Positions 25,805-32,489 of a stretch of 32,489 bases of DNA are shown here, piece by piece (positions within the stretch are counted from its first letter, which is position 1; each line of letters opens with the position of its first letter). Source of the DNA: Gammaproteobacteria bacterium (GTDB taxonomy: Bacteria > Pseudomonadota > Gammaproteobacteria > JAADHS01); contig JAADHS010000186.1 of assembly GCA_013151745.1 (NCBI GenBank), forward strand, positions 1 to 32,489. Reading direction: 5' to 3'. Both the position numbers and the translations under genes were made by a program. The notes under the pieces are model-generated. The model was not told the DNA's origin and ran no database searches. It was given only the letters and a program-made list of their open reading frames with translations.

Positions 25805-27112
25805 CTAAGCGCCATCACCATAATTCATCAGCTCGCTTACCGCCACTTGTTGCTCTGATGTTTTTGCTTTTTCAAGTACAAGTGCAATAGCCTGGTCTTC
25901 TAACAATAAGGCTTCCACATCACCCAAGCGACTACGGTCACCTAAATACCACTGGGTAATTTCTTCTGGATGTTCATAATTTGAAGCAATTTTAGCAATA
26001 GCTTGATGCACAATTTCAGGTGTAACAGCCAGTTTATTCACCCTGACAAGATCACTAATGATTAATCCCAGCTTAACGCTACGCAATGCCGAATCAGAAA
26101 AAGTCGCATCTTCTAGGTTAATTAGATCTTTGCTGATACCACTCTCCATCAATTGTTTTGTGGCCTTTTGCTTGCGTGCTGCAATCTCATTTTCTACCAT
26201 TTGTTTTGGCACATCCAGTAGTGGGATAGACTGCAATAGCATATCCACGACTTGTTCTTTGACCTTGTCTTTAACCGCTTGCTCCACTTCGTGCCCAATA
26301 TTTTCTTTGACCTGAGCACGCAACGAAACGAGATCATCAACAGCAAAGCGCTTGGCAAAATCATCATTTATTTCCGGCATCTGTGACGCTTCAACATCAT
26401 TCACCACAATATCAAACTGGCAAGTATTGCCCTTGAGTTTTTCAATTCCATAATCTTCCGGAAAGGTGACATTAATAGTGAAATTTTCCCCTTTTGTTCG
26501 ACCTATCAACTGAGTTTCAAAATCATCTAGCAACGTTTTGGAGCCAATCACAACATTAAAATCTTTAGCTTGCCCGCCCTCAAAATTGTCGCCATCAATA
26601 CGCCCAACAAAATCGATATTCAGTCGATCTCCAGATGCTGATGCTCTATCCAGTGCACTCCAGTCCGTTTGCTGTGTTCTCATTTTTTCCAAAACAATAT
26701 CGATATCCGCATCGCTAACGGTCGCAACAGGTTTATTTATAGGGAATTGTTCAGGAATCGTCAGTTTAATTTCGGGATACACTTCAAATATAGCCGTGTA
26801 TTGAAAGTTTTCTCCGGGCGTACTGTCTTTGATTTCAATGTTAGGCTGCCCAGCCAGGCGCAGGTTTTCTTGCACAATCGCATCACTGAAACTCTTTTGC
26901 AGTAAATCTCGACTTACTTCATCTCTAATTTCAGCACCGTACTTACGCTTTACCACACTTAAAGGCACTTTCCCTGGCCTGAACCCATCAAGGCGGATCT
27001 TTTTACTCAGATCTTTTAAACGCGTCTTAACCTGCTCGTTGATATCGTCACCCGGCAAGGTAACGATCATACGGCGCTCTAGCCCTTCCGTATGTTCTAT
27101 AGATACATCCAT
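25805..27112 (-). CDS. tig: Trigger factor, ribosome-associated chaperone
   Basis: It binds the ribosome at L23 near the exit tunnel and shields nascent chains. The 435-residue protein (E. coli 432) has the N-terminal ribosome-binding domain with signature GFRPGKVP (43-50), an FKBP-type isomerase domain at about 155-245 (DRLNIDFVGRIDG, then LIGRTKGENF), and the helical C-terminal arms. A candidate promoter on this strand is TTGGGT (27159-27164), 18 bp, TATAAG (27135-27140). The nearest Shine-Dalgarno-like sequence (GAGG) is rather far from the ATG. It heads the tig-clpP-clpX-lon block and follows the Pro-Arg-His-Leu tRNA cluster, from which read-through is possible. Confidence 0.98.
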   Translation of the reverse strand: MDVSIEHTEGLERRMIVTLPGDDINEQVKTRLKDLSKKIRLDGFRPGKVPLSVVKRKYGAEIRDEVSRDLLQKSFSDAIVQENLRLAGQPNIEIKDSTPGENFQYTAIFEVYPEIKLTIPEQFPINKPVATVSDADIDIVLEKMRTQQTDWSALDRASASGDRLNIDFVGRIDGDNFEGGQAKDFNVVIGSKTLLDDFETQLIGRTKGENFTINVTFPEDYGIEKLKGNTCQFDIVVNDVEASQMPEINDDFAKRFAVDDLVSLRAQVKENIGHEVEQAVKDKVKEQVVDMLLQSIPLLDVPKQMVENEIAARKQKATKQLMESGISKDLINLEDATFSDSALRSVKLGLIISDLVRVNKLAVTPEIVHQAIAKIASNYEHPEEITQWYLGDRSRLGDVEALLLEDQAIALVLEKAKTSEQQVAVSELMNYGDGA

Positions 27113-27194
27113 CTAATTTCTCTGCCTCTTTAAGCTTATATTGAACCCAACAAAAATAACCCAAGGAAATTTGACATCATTTGATATAATGAAA

Positions 27195-27279
<85 letters not shown>

Positions 27280-27305
27280 AAATATTATTTATTTAGCAGC
27301 TATTT

Positions 27306-27331
27306 TAAGGTGATTTCTGTCAATCACCTTA
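27306..27331. repeat. Perfect 10-bp hairpin between tRNA-His and tRNA-Leu
   Basis: TAAGGTGATT (27306-27315), loop TCTGTC, AATCACCTTA (27322-27331). It lies in the 59-bp spacer of the tRNA transcript. There is no U-tract after it on the minus strand, so it is more likely a processing or stability structure than a terminator. Confidence 0.55.
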
Positions 27332-27338
27332 TTTAATT

Positions 27339-27414
27339 TGGGGTGGATGATGGGGCTTGAACCCACGACCACCGGAATCACAATCCGGGGCTCTACCAAC
27401 TGAGCTACACCCAC
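27339..27414 (-). tRNA. tRNA-His (GUG)
   Basis: A 76-nt cloverleaf with acceptor GTGGGTG/CATCCAC (one mispair), D-arm TAGCTCAGTTGGTAGAGC, anticodon GTG in GATTGTGAT, T-arm GTGGGTTCAAGCCCCAT, discriminator C and an encoded CCA. The additional G-1 typical of tRNA-His is encoded at 27415. Confidence 0.96.
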
Positions 27415-27502
27415 CATATTTTTCGCGTAACCGTCCAGCATAATTCCAGCCTCTGAATCGTTGCTTCTTTAATACTGGCCTGACAAGCCCTTTTAACAAA
27501 AA

Positions 27503-27579
27503 TGGCGCGCCTGGCAGGATTCGAACCTGCTACCCTCGGCTTAGAAGGCCGATGCTCTATCCTGATGAGCTACAGGCGC
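27503..27579 (-). tRNA. tRNA-Arg (UCU)
   Basis: A 77-nt cloverleaf with acceptor GCGCCTG/CAGGCGC, D-arm TAGCTCATCAGGATAGAGCA, anticodon TCT in CCTTCTAAG, T-arm GCAGGTTCGAATCCTGC, discriminator G and an encoded CCA. Confidence 0.97.
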
Positions 27580-27669
27580 AAATTACCCTGCGTACCTACC
27601 AAAAAATAACGCGGCATATAGACCTTTCACAGCTTTTGGAACAAAGGCTGCTATTGCCTGCCAATTTCT

Positions 27670-27746
27670 TGGTCGGGGTAGAGGGATTCGAACCCCCGAC
27701 ATCCTGCTCCCAAAGCAGGCGCGCTACCAGACTGCGCTATACCCCG
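27670..27746 (-). tRNA. tRNA-Pro (UGG)
   Basis: A 77-nt cloverleaf with acceptor CGGGGTA/TACCCCG, D-arm TAGCGCAGTCTGGTAGCGC, anticodon TGG in CTTTGGGAG, T-arm GGGGGTTCGAATCCCTC, discriminator A and an encoded CCA. It is the first gene of the Pro-Arg-His-Leu cluster. Confidence 0.97.
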
Positions 27747-27769
27747 GTCATGCCTCACAAGAAGGCGGA

Positions 27770-27798
27770 ATGATACGCGTCAAGAGCAGTATCGTCAA
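27770..27798 (-). promoter_or_regulatory. Sigma-70 promoter of the tRNA-Pro-Arg-His-Leu cluster
   Basis: On the minus strand TTGACG (27793-27798), a 17-bp spacer, TATCAT (27770-27775), both close to consensus. A GC-rich discriminator (TCCGCC) follows, as is usual for stringently controlled stable-RNA promoters. The expected start is near 27763, about 17 bp before mature tRNA-Pro. Confidence 0.7.
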
Positions 27799-27833
27799 GA
27801 AATATACCCGCAGCGATTGACATTGAATCATAC

Positions 27834-28937
27834 CTAAATCTTAAGCCTTGCAGGTATCACCGGAGTTCCCGATTGAACACCTTGATTTTGAGCTCGATGA
27901 CGTAATAGATGATCCATCAGCACTAAGGCCAACATAGCTTCCGCTATCGGGGTTGCACGAATACCTACACAGGGGTCATGTCTCCCTTTGGTGACAACCT
28001 CTACGGATTCACCTTTTTTATTAATAGAGCGTCCCGGTAATAAGATGCTCGATGTGGGTTTCATCGCAATGCTGGCGACGATATCCTGCCCGGTAGAAAT
28101 ACCGCCGAGCACCCCTCCGGCATGATTACTCAAAAACCCCTCTGGCGTTAACTCATCACGGTGCTTTGCTCCCGATTGTTTCACTGAGGCAAAACCCGCT
28201 CCGATTTCTACCCCTTTTACCGCATTGATACTCATTAAAGCATGGGCTATGTCAGCATCCAAACGATCAAAAACGGGTTCCCCCAAACCGAGAGGCATCC
28301 CCATTGCAACCACATTCACTCGGGCACCAATAGAGTTTCCCGCCTTACGTATTTTTGTTATATAGCTTTCCAAAACCTGTATCTTGTCCGGATCTGGAAA
28401 AAAAAATGGATTGTCTTCAATGGCGGACCAATCTAATTTTTCAGCTTTAATTTCACCTATTTGCTGCACATAACCCCGAATAATAATGCCATATTCTGTA
28501 TCAAGATATTTTTTTGCGATACCCGCTGCGGCAACACGCATTGCGGTTTCACGAGCGGAAGACCGCCCTCCTCCGCGATAATCCCGCACGCCATATTTTT
28601 GCTGATAGGTATAATCCGCATGCCCAGGGCGAAATTGTTCTGCAATATCAGAATAATCTTTGGATCGCTGATCTTCATTCCGAATAAGCAAACCAATCGG
28701 CGTCCCCATGGTTTTTCCTTCAAACACACCGGATAGTATTTCAACCTGGTCGGACTCTTTACGCTGCGTGGTATAACGCGAGGTTCCGGGCTTGCGACGA
28801 TCAAGATCCCGCTGTAAATCAGCAGCTGTTAAGGACAAACCGGGCGGGCAACCATCCACCACCGCCCCTAACGCCGCGCCATGACTCTCTCCAAAGGTGC
28901 TGACTGTAAATAATTTACCAAAAGAATTACCTGACAT
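27834..28937 (-). CDS. aroC: Chorismate synthase
   Basis: It converts 5-enolpyruvylshikimate-3-phosphate to chorismate, the last shared step of aromatic amino acid synthesis, using reduced FMN. At 367 residues (E. coli 361) it is complete. Family signatures are [18 protein letters not shown] (17-34), [28 protein letters not shown]-like block near 120-135 and SGQD-like GISTGQDI near 275. The C-terminus ([15 protein letters not shown]) is slightly longer than in E. coli. It follows hemN by about 25 bp on the same strand and is probably cotranscribed, without an obvious pathway link. Confidence 0.97.
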   Translation of the reverse strand: MSGNSFGKLFTVSTFGESHGAALGAVVDGCPPGLSLTAADLQRDLDRRKPGTSRYTTQRKESDQVEILSGVFEGKTMGTPIGLLIRNEDQRSKDYSDIAEQFRPGHADYTYQQKYGVRDYRGGGRSSARETAMRVAAAGIAKKYLDTEYGIIIRGYVQQIGEIKAEKLDWSAIEDNPFFFPDPDKIQVLESYITKIRKAGNSIGARVNVVAMGMPLGLGEPVFDRLDADIAHALMSINAVKGVEIGAGFASVKQSGAKHRDELTPEGFLSNHAGGVLGGISTGQDIVASIAMKPTSSILLPGRSINKKGESVEVVTKGRHDPCVGIRATPIAEAMLALVLMDHLLRHRAQNQGVQSGTPVIPARLKI

Positions 28938-28962
28938 GTCTATATCTCGTTTTTACTTCGCG

Positions 28963-30351
28963 CTAAATAACCTTGGAAAAACTTTGATCTTTACGATTCC
29001 GCAAATAACAATCAAATACCATACAAATATTTCTAATTAACAGATGCCCTCTAGGTGGAATTGTTATTACAGTCGCAGAAATCTCCACTAAACCATCGGT
29101 CACCATCATTTGTAAATCAGTAAGTTCCTGAGCAAAATAATCATCGAATTTAATATTATATTTTTTTTCAATCAATGAGATATCCAGGTGAAAATGGCAG
29201 ATGAGTCGAGTAATCACATCACAGCGTAACAAATCATCATCATTGAGCTCAATACCGCGAAATACGGGCAATACAGATTGATCTATACGTTCATAATATG
29301 AGTCTATTTCACGCACATTTTGTGCGTAAGTCTGACCCACCATGCTGATGGCTGTCGGCCCCATACCGATCAAATCACATTCGGCATGCGTGGAATAACC
29401 CTGAAAATTACGATACAGTGTATGCTCACGCTGAGCCACGGCCAATTCATCATCGGGTTTGGCGAAATGATCCATGCCGATATAAAGATAACCCGCAGCA
29501 CTGAGGCGATCGATGGTTAACTGCAAAATTTCAAGTTTTTCAGCAGGAGAAGGCAGCTCTTCAGCCTTAATTTGCCGCTGTGTTTTAAACAAATCAGGAA
29601 GGTGGGCATAGTTGAATATCGACAATCTATCCGGATTAACGTCGATTATTTTATCCAGAGTTTCACTAAATGATTTTGTCGTTTGCAACGGCAAGCCATA
29701 AATCAAATCCAGGTTAACGGACTTAAAATTTAAGCTTTTCGCTTCCTCTAAAACAGCCAGCGTTTCTTTTTCAGACTGAATCCGATTAACCGCTTTTTGC
29801 ACCGCTGGGTTAAAGTCCTGCACTCCCATACTGATTCTATTGAACCCCAGGTCACGCAGTAATTTAATAGTGCCTGCACGTACTTCTCTGGGATCAAGTT
29901 CAATCGAGTATTCGCCAGTATCGTCCTCTCTCAACATAAAATGACGTCGAGTTTCGTCCATCAAGGCACGCATCTGATCATTACTTAAAAAGGTGGGTGT
30001 ACCCCCGCCCCAATGTAACTGATCTACCATCCGCGAACGATCAAATAATGCAGCTTGTTGAGCCATTTCAACAAACAAATGTTGCAAATAAGTTTCAGTG
30101 CGTTTACGATTTTTGGTGACAATTTTATTACAACCACAATAAAAACAGACCGTGTCGCAAAAAGGAATATGAAAATAGAGCGATAAAGGGCGTAATTTTG
30201 CTTCTTTATTGGTTGCCACTGCTGCTGCTGCATAAGCTTCTGACCCAAAAGCCTCCGTAAACTGTACAGCCGTTGGATAAGAAGTATAACGCGGCCCTGC
30301 CTTGTCATAACGCTTGATTAAACCTGCATCGAAAATTAAAGACTGATCCAT
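28963..30351 (-). CDS. hemN: Oxygen-independent coproporphyrinogen III dehydrogenase HemN
   Basis: A radical-SAM enzyme that decarboxylates coproporphyrinogen III to protoporphyrinogen IX without oxygen, for haem synthesis. The 4Fe-4S motif CDTVCFYC (C65, C69, C72, then C74) follows SLYFHIPF, and LHWGGGTPTFLS is the SAM-binding GGGTP motif. RYDKAGPRYTSYPTA at the N-terminus and LLIRNICMVFDCYLR at the C-terminus are typical of true HemN, not of HemW. I chose the ATG at 30351 (462 residues) because family members begin M-x-QSLIFDA; an in-frame GTG at 30366 would add five residues. In many Gammaproteobacteria hemN is activated by FNR/Anr under low oxygen, but I see no TTGAT-N4-ATCAA box here. 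Confidence 0.95.
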   Translation of the reverse strand: MDQSLIFDAGLIKRYDKAGPRYTSYPTAVQFTEAFGSEAYAAAAVATNKEAKLRPLSLYFHIPFCDTVCFYCGCNKIVTKNRKRTETYLQHLFVEMAQQAALFDRSRMVDQLHWGGGTPTFLSNDQMRALMDETRRHFMLREDDTGEYSIELDPREVRAGTIKLLRDLGFNRISMGVQDFNPAVQKAVNRIQSEKETLAVLEEAKSLNFKSVNLDLIYGLPLQTTKSFSETLDKIIDVNPDRLSIFNYAHLPDLFKTQRQIKAEELPSPAEKLEILQLTIDRLSAAGYLYIGMDHFAKPDDELAVAQREHTLYRNFQGYSTHAECDLIGMGPTAISMVGQTYAQNVREIDSYYERIDQSVLPVFRGIELNDDDLLRCDVITRLICHFHLDISLIEKKYNIKFDDYFAQELTDLQMMVTDGLVEISATVITIPPRGHLLIRNICMVFDCYLRNRKDQSFSKVI

Positions 30352-30378
30352 AAATTTGTCGTCCACGAAGACCGCTCT

Positions 30379-30388
30379 CTATTGTACG
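30379..30388 (-). promoter_or_regulatory. Candidate -10 region of hemN-aroC
   Basis: CGTACAATAG on the minus strand, with TACAAT at 30381-30386, about 30 bp before the ATG at 30351. The -35 hexamer is weak (GCACAA at 17 bp). The same ten bases are found upstream of gshA and tRNA-Val. Confidence 0.4.
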
Positions 30389-30458
30389 CCAAACCCGCCT
30401 TTCTTGTGCTGAGAATCGTCGAACGACCGTACTTCAGCAACACACCTAATACCCCTGA

Positions 30459-31298
30459 TTATTTTACGAATTTCAATAGCATGCGGTCACTTTCGCCAAT
30501 AGTAAGATAGTGTTTCTGGTTTTTTTCACCCAAGTGTAGAGTCGGTGGCAAGGTCCATACACCCTGCGGATAATCTTTACTGTCTTTGGAATTAGCCAGC
30601 AACTCTGATTTTTCTACCAGTTTAAAGCCTGCCTTTTCTACCAGTGCGATGGTATAGGCTTCATTGACATAACCTGATTTTGCTTCGGGGTCTTGTTTAC
30701 GATCAGACTGACCACGATGCTCGACCAGACCCAGCATGCCACCGGGTTTAAGTGCCATGTACATCGCGCTAAGTACCGCGTCGCTGTTGTTTGCCGCCAT
30801 CCAGTTATGAACGTTACGAAAAGTCAGCACCAAATCAACCGAGCCAGGCGGTGCAATTGTGATTTTTTCTGGCGGTGCCAGTTCAGTGACAATCACCTTA
30901 TTGTAGAGAGCCGGATTCGCAGCAAGCTTCTCATTGAATGCTACAGCGTTACGGCGAAAAAAATCTATTTTTGAGCTGGCATCAAAACCCGCCGCATAGA
31001 AAGTGCCTTTTTCTCTCAGATAGGGTGCTAGAATTTCGCTATACCAGCCCCCACCGGGCGTGATTTCAACCACCGTCATATTCTCTTTTAATCCTAGCCA
31101 GGTAAGCGTTTCTAACGGCTTGCGATAAGGATCGCGTACACTATTTTTTGCACTGCGGTGATCGCCATTGATGACTTGCAATAACTTGGCATCGCCACCC
31201 TGGCTCAAGTCATCAGCCGATATAGAAAAGGGTACCAGCAATGCGAAACAAAGTGCAGTCAAAAGACAAGCTCGATAGCGTAATAGAAACAAGTACAT
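30459..31298 (-). CDS. Exported predicted class I methyltransferase (COG4798-like)
   Basis: The 279-residue protein (from the ATG at 31298) has a strong signal peptide (basic RYR, core ACLLTALCFALLVPF, cleavage near SISA-DD). The rest is a Rossmann-type methyltransferase: motif I region VVEITPGGGWYSEILAPYL, an acidic AGFDASS at the end of strand 2, VDLVLTFRNVHNW (motif IV position), ALKPGGMLGLVEHRG (motif VI) and AGFKLV. This resembles a family of predicted methyltransferases that also carry signal peptides; substrate and activity are unknown. The start at 31298 is preferred because AAAGGA lies six bases before it; the ATG at 31313 lacks a Shine-Dalgarno sequence. It is transcribed alone, between hemN and a small exported protein. 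Use of SAM outside the cytoplasm would be surprising, so either SAM is not the cofactor or the protein has another role. Confidence 0.8.
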   Translation of the reverse strand: MYLFLLRYRACLLTALCFALLVPFSISADDLSQGGDAKLLQVINGDHRSAKNSVRDPYRKPLETLTWLGLKENMTVVEITPGGGWYSEILAPYLREKGTFYAAGFDASSKIDFFRRNAVAFNEKLAANPALYNKVIVTELAPPEKITIAPPGSVDLVLTFRNVHNWMAANNSDAVLSAMYMALKPGGMLGLVEHRGQSDRKQDPEAKSGYVNEAYTIALVEKAGFKLVEKSELLANSKDSKDYPQGVWTLPPTLHLGEKNQKHYLTIGESDRMLLKFVK

Positions 31299-31313
31299 AG
31301 CCATTCCTTTCAT

Positions 31314-31561
31314 AACTGTGATCTGAATGACAATGGTAGGCTATTTTTGTCAAAGAATACACCCCTAGAAAGGCTGTCCGAGAACAAACTGATATACTTC
31401 CAAGCCCAATGAAATAAAAAAATACAGGTAACGTACTTTTTGATAAGGCTAAGCTACAGAATCAACAGAAACATCACGAAAGGTATACCAACCAGAGACG
31501 GGTATGTATTGTATAATGACACAAATTCAGGCGTGTTCAATAACTCTCAACGCAACAACAC
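31314..31561. other. Intergenic region upstream of the exported methyltransferase
   Basis: About 250 bp without a gene. The promoter of the methyltransferase gene is probably at 31325-31353. A TATAAT on the plus strand (31512-31517) has no matching -35 and no downstream gene on that strand. I see nothing else here. Confidence 0.4.
31325..31353 (-). promoter_or_regulatory. Candidate promoter of the exported methyltransferase gene
   Basis: On the minus strand a consensus -35 TTGACA (31348-31353), 17-bp spacer, and a weak -10 TCATTC (31325-31330). The expected start near 31318 would give a leader of about 20 nt to the ATG at 31298, consistent with that start choice. Confidence 0.4.
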
Positions 31562-31590
31562 AAAAAAGGGTCATTAAAAACGACCCCTTG
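31562..31590 (-). terminator. Intrinsic terminator of the small exported-protein gene
   Basis: On the minus strand AGGGGTC, a loop of about nine bases (GTTTTTAAT), GACCC and then TTTTTT. It lies 38 bp after the stop codon at 31628. Confidence 0.75.
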
Positions 31591-31627
31591 ATTTACAACT
31601 TCCAATCTGAGCAAAAATGCCCCAATC

Positions 31628-32032
31628 TTAATTCAACTGAACCATCAGTATTTTGAAATTGTTATCCTGCGTCCCAGAAATTTGACGATACAAGGTCACC
31701 GGCAAACGATTTACATACGCTACGCGTAAAGTATTGGCTATTTCCTGATTAGCAATACTTTCGCTATTTTTATCTTTGCCCAGAGCCAGGGTATAAACCA
31801 TGCCCGGCTTAGAGTCGAGAGAAACCATCACCTCGGCATGTGTTTTGTTTTTTCCTTTGCCAAAATTCATCCCTTCCACCTGTACACGATACAGGTTGAT
31901 TTTGCCCGATACTTCCACCGAATGGCGATCTGGAGTATTGATGGCTGCAGGGCTATCCGCCTGAGCAAAGCTACTAACGAACAGACCTAAAACGACCACT
32001 GAAACCAACATAGTATGCGAATAAATTTTCAT
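31628..32032 (-). CDS. Small exported protein of unknown function
   Basis: The 134-residue product (from the ATG at 32032) has a clear signal peptide (MKIYSHTMLVSVVVLGLFVSSFAQA, cleavage before DSPAA). The mature part of about 109 residues appears to be all-beta: alternating polar and hydrophobic stretches such as HSVEVSGKINLYRVQVEGM, HAEVMVSLDS and NFKILMVQLN. It contains no cysteine. I do not recognise a family. The start at 32032 is chosen because GGAAGG lies seven bases upstream; the open frame extends to 32071, but that ATG would place 13 residues before the signal peptide. It is monocistronic, with its own terminator. A periplasmic or surface role is all that can be said. Confidence 0.75.
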   Translation of the reverse strand: MKIYSHTMLVSVVVLGLFVSSFAQADSPAAINTPDRHSVEVSGKINLYRVQVEGMNFGKGKNKTHAEVMVSLDSKPGMVYTLALGKDKNSESIANQEIANTLRVAYVNRLPVTLYRQISGTQDNNFKILMVQLN

Positions 32033-32489
32033 AATAAATCCTTCCATAGAGTCAATAAAATTGAAGTTCAAAACATTATTAATGCAAGCCCTTAAACGGA
32101 CATTTCTGAATAAACATCAAACACCTTAACAACAACATAAATTCTGACTGATGACCGTTTGTGTTTTGCATTGCAGAAGATCATAATGACTCATCCTTAA
32201 ATCAAACTGAAAAAATCAACCTGGAAGAAAACAAACCCCTGCATTTCAAAAAAAACATGTGGAGTGGTCTAACATACCCATGGCGTTATGAATTTAGGTA
32301 TTGTTAGCGTGTGCAGATGTGTCTTAGGAATGAAAATTTAATAACTTTTACATCTAGCCTTGAAGTTTATAGATAAAAAATGATGGAAGAGGTCTCACTG
32401 CTAGTCGAGTAGAGCCAGACGCACGCAGTCTTTAGGTGAAGAGTTTCCGACCCGCACCCTTTCGGTTGTGCGGCGGGTTCCTAGTTCCA
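32033..32489. other. Non-coding right edge of the window
   Basis: No gene can be supported over about 450 bp of AT-rich sequence. It should hold the promoter of the small exported-protein gene. Composition changes near 32400: the last 90 bp are GC-rich and include a stem CGCAC (32453-32457) with GTGCG (32468-32472), loop CCTTTCGGTT, flanked by CC and GGG. This may be the edge of a structured RNA or mobile element that continues beyond the window. Confidence 0.35.

Overview
This window comes from a gammaproteobacterial chromosome. The evidence is the gene order tig-clpP-clpX-lon-(tRNAs)-ppiD facing fabI, the tRNA-Pro/Arg/His/Leu cluster upstream of tig, the glrK-qseG-glrR sensory operon, and a proteobacterial-type gshA-gshB pair. 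A squalene-synthase-like enzyme, moderate GC and small inverted-repeat elements would fit a methanotroph-like (Methylococcales) lineage, but that placement is an inference and no marker gene here proves it. No phage, plasmid, CRISPR array or complete insertion sequence is visible.

Layout. Positions 1-219 hold nested hairpins and no gene. Positions 220-8462 (- strand) are a tight four-gene operon: a TonB-dependent receptor, a YfiR-family periplasmic protein, a hybrid histidine kinase whose N-terminal half is built like YfiN, and a 997-residue secreted LVIVD beta-propeller protein. A 191-bp MITE-like element lies between the receptor stop and the YfiR signal peptide and is read in frame. Positions 8738-10968 (+) encode both steps of glutathione synthesis. 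Positions 11031-13577 (-) encode a squalene/phytoene synthase and SelO. Positions 13727-17213 (-) are the glrK-qseG-glrR operon, each gene overlapping the next by 4 bp. fabI (+) and ppiD (-) converge on a structured intergenic stretch. A 178-bp palindromic element separates ppiD from tRNA-Asp and tRNA-Val. Then come lon, clpX, clpP and tig (all -), four tRNA genes under a strong promoter, aroC and hemN, an exported predicted methyltransferase, and a small exported protein of unknown function.

How the genes work together. The tig-clpPX-lon-ppiD block is a protein folding and quality-control neighbourhood; hupB, which usually sits between lon and ppiD, is absent there. The receptor-YfiR-kinase-propeller operon looks like an envelope signalling module in which YfiR would act on a histidine kinase instead of its usual diguanylate cyclase partner. 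This is the most interesting system in the window. The rest is mostly housekeeping, with several well-formed inverted repeats in the non-coding DNA (upstream of glrK, at the lon ribosome binding site, between fabI and ppiD, and between two tRNA genes).
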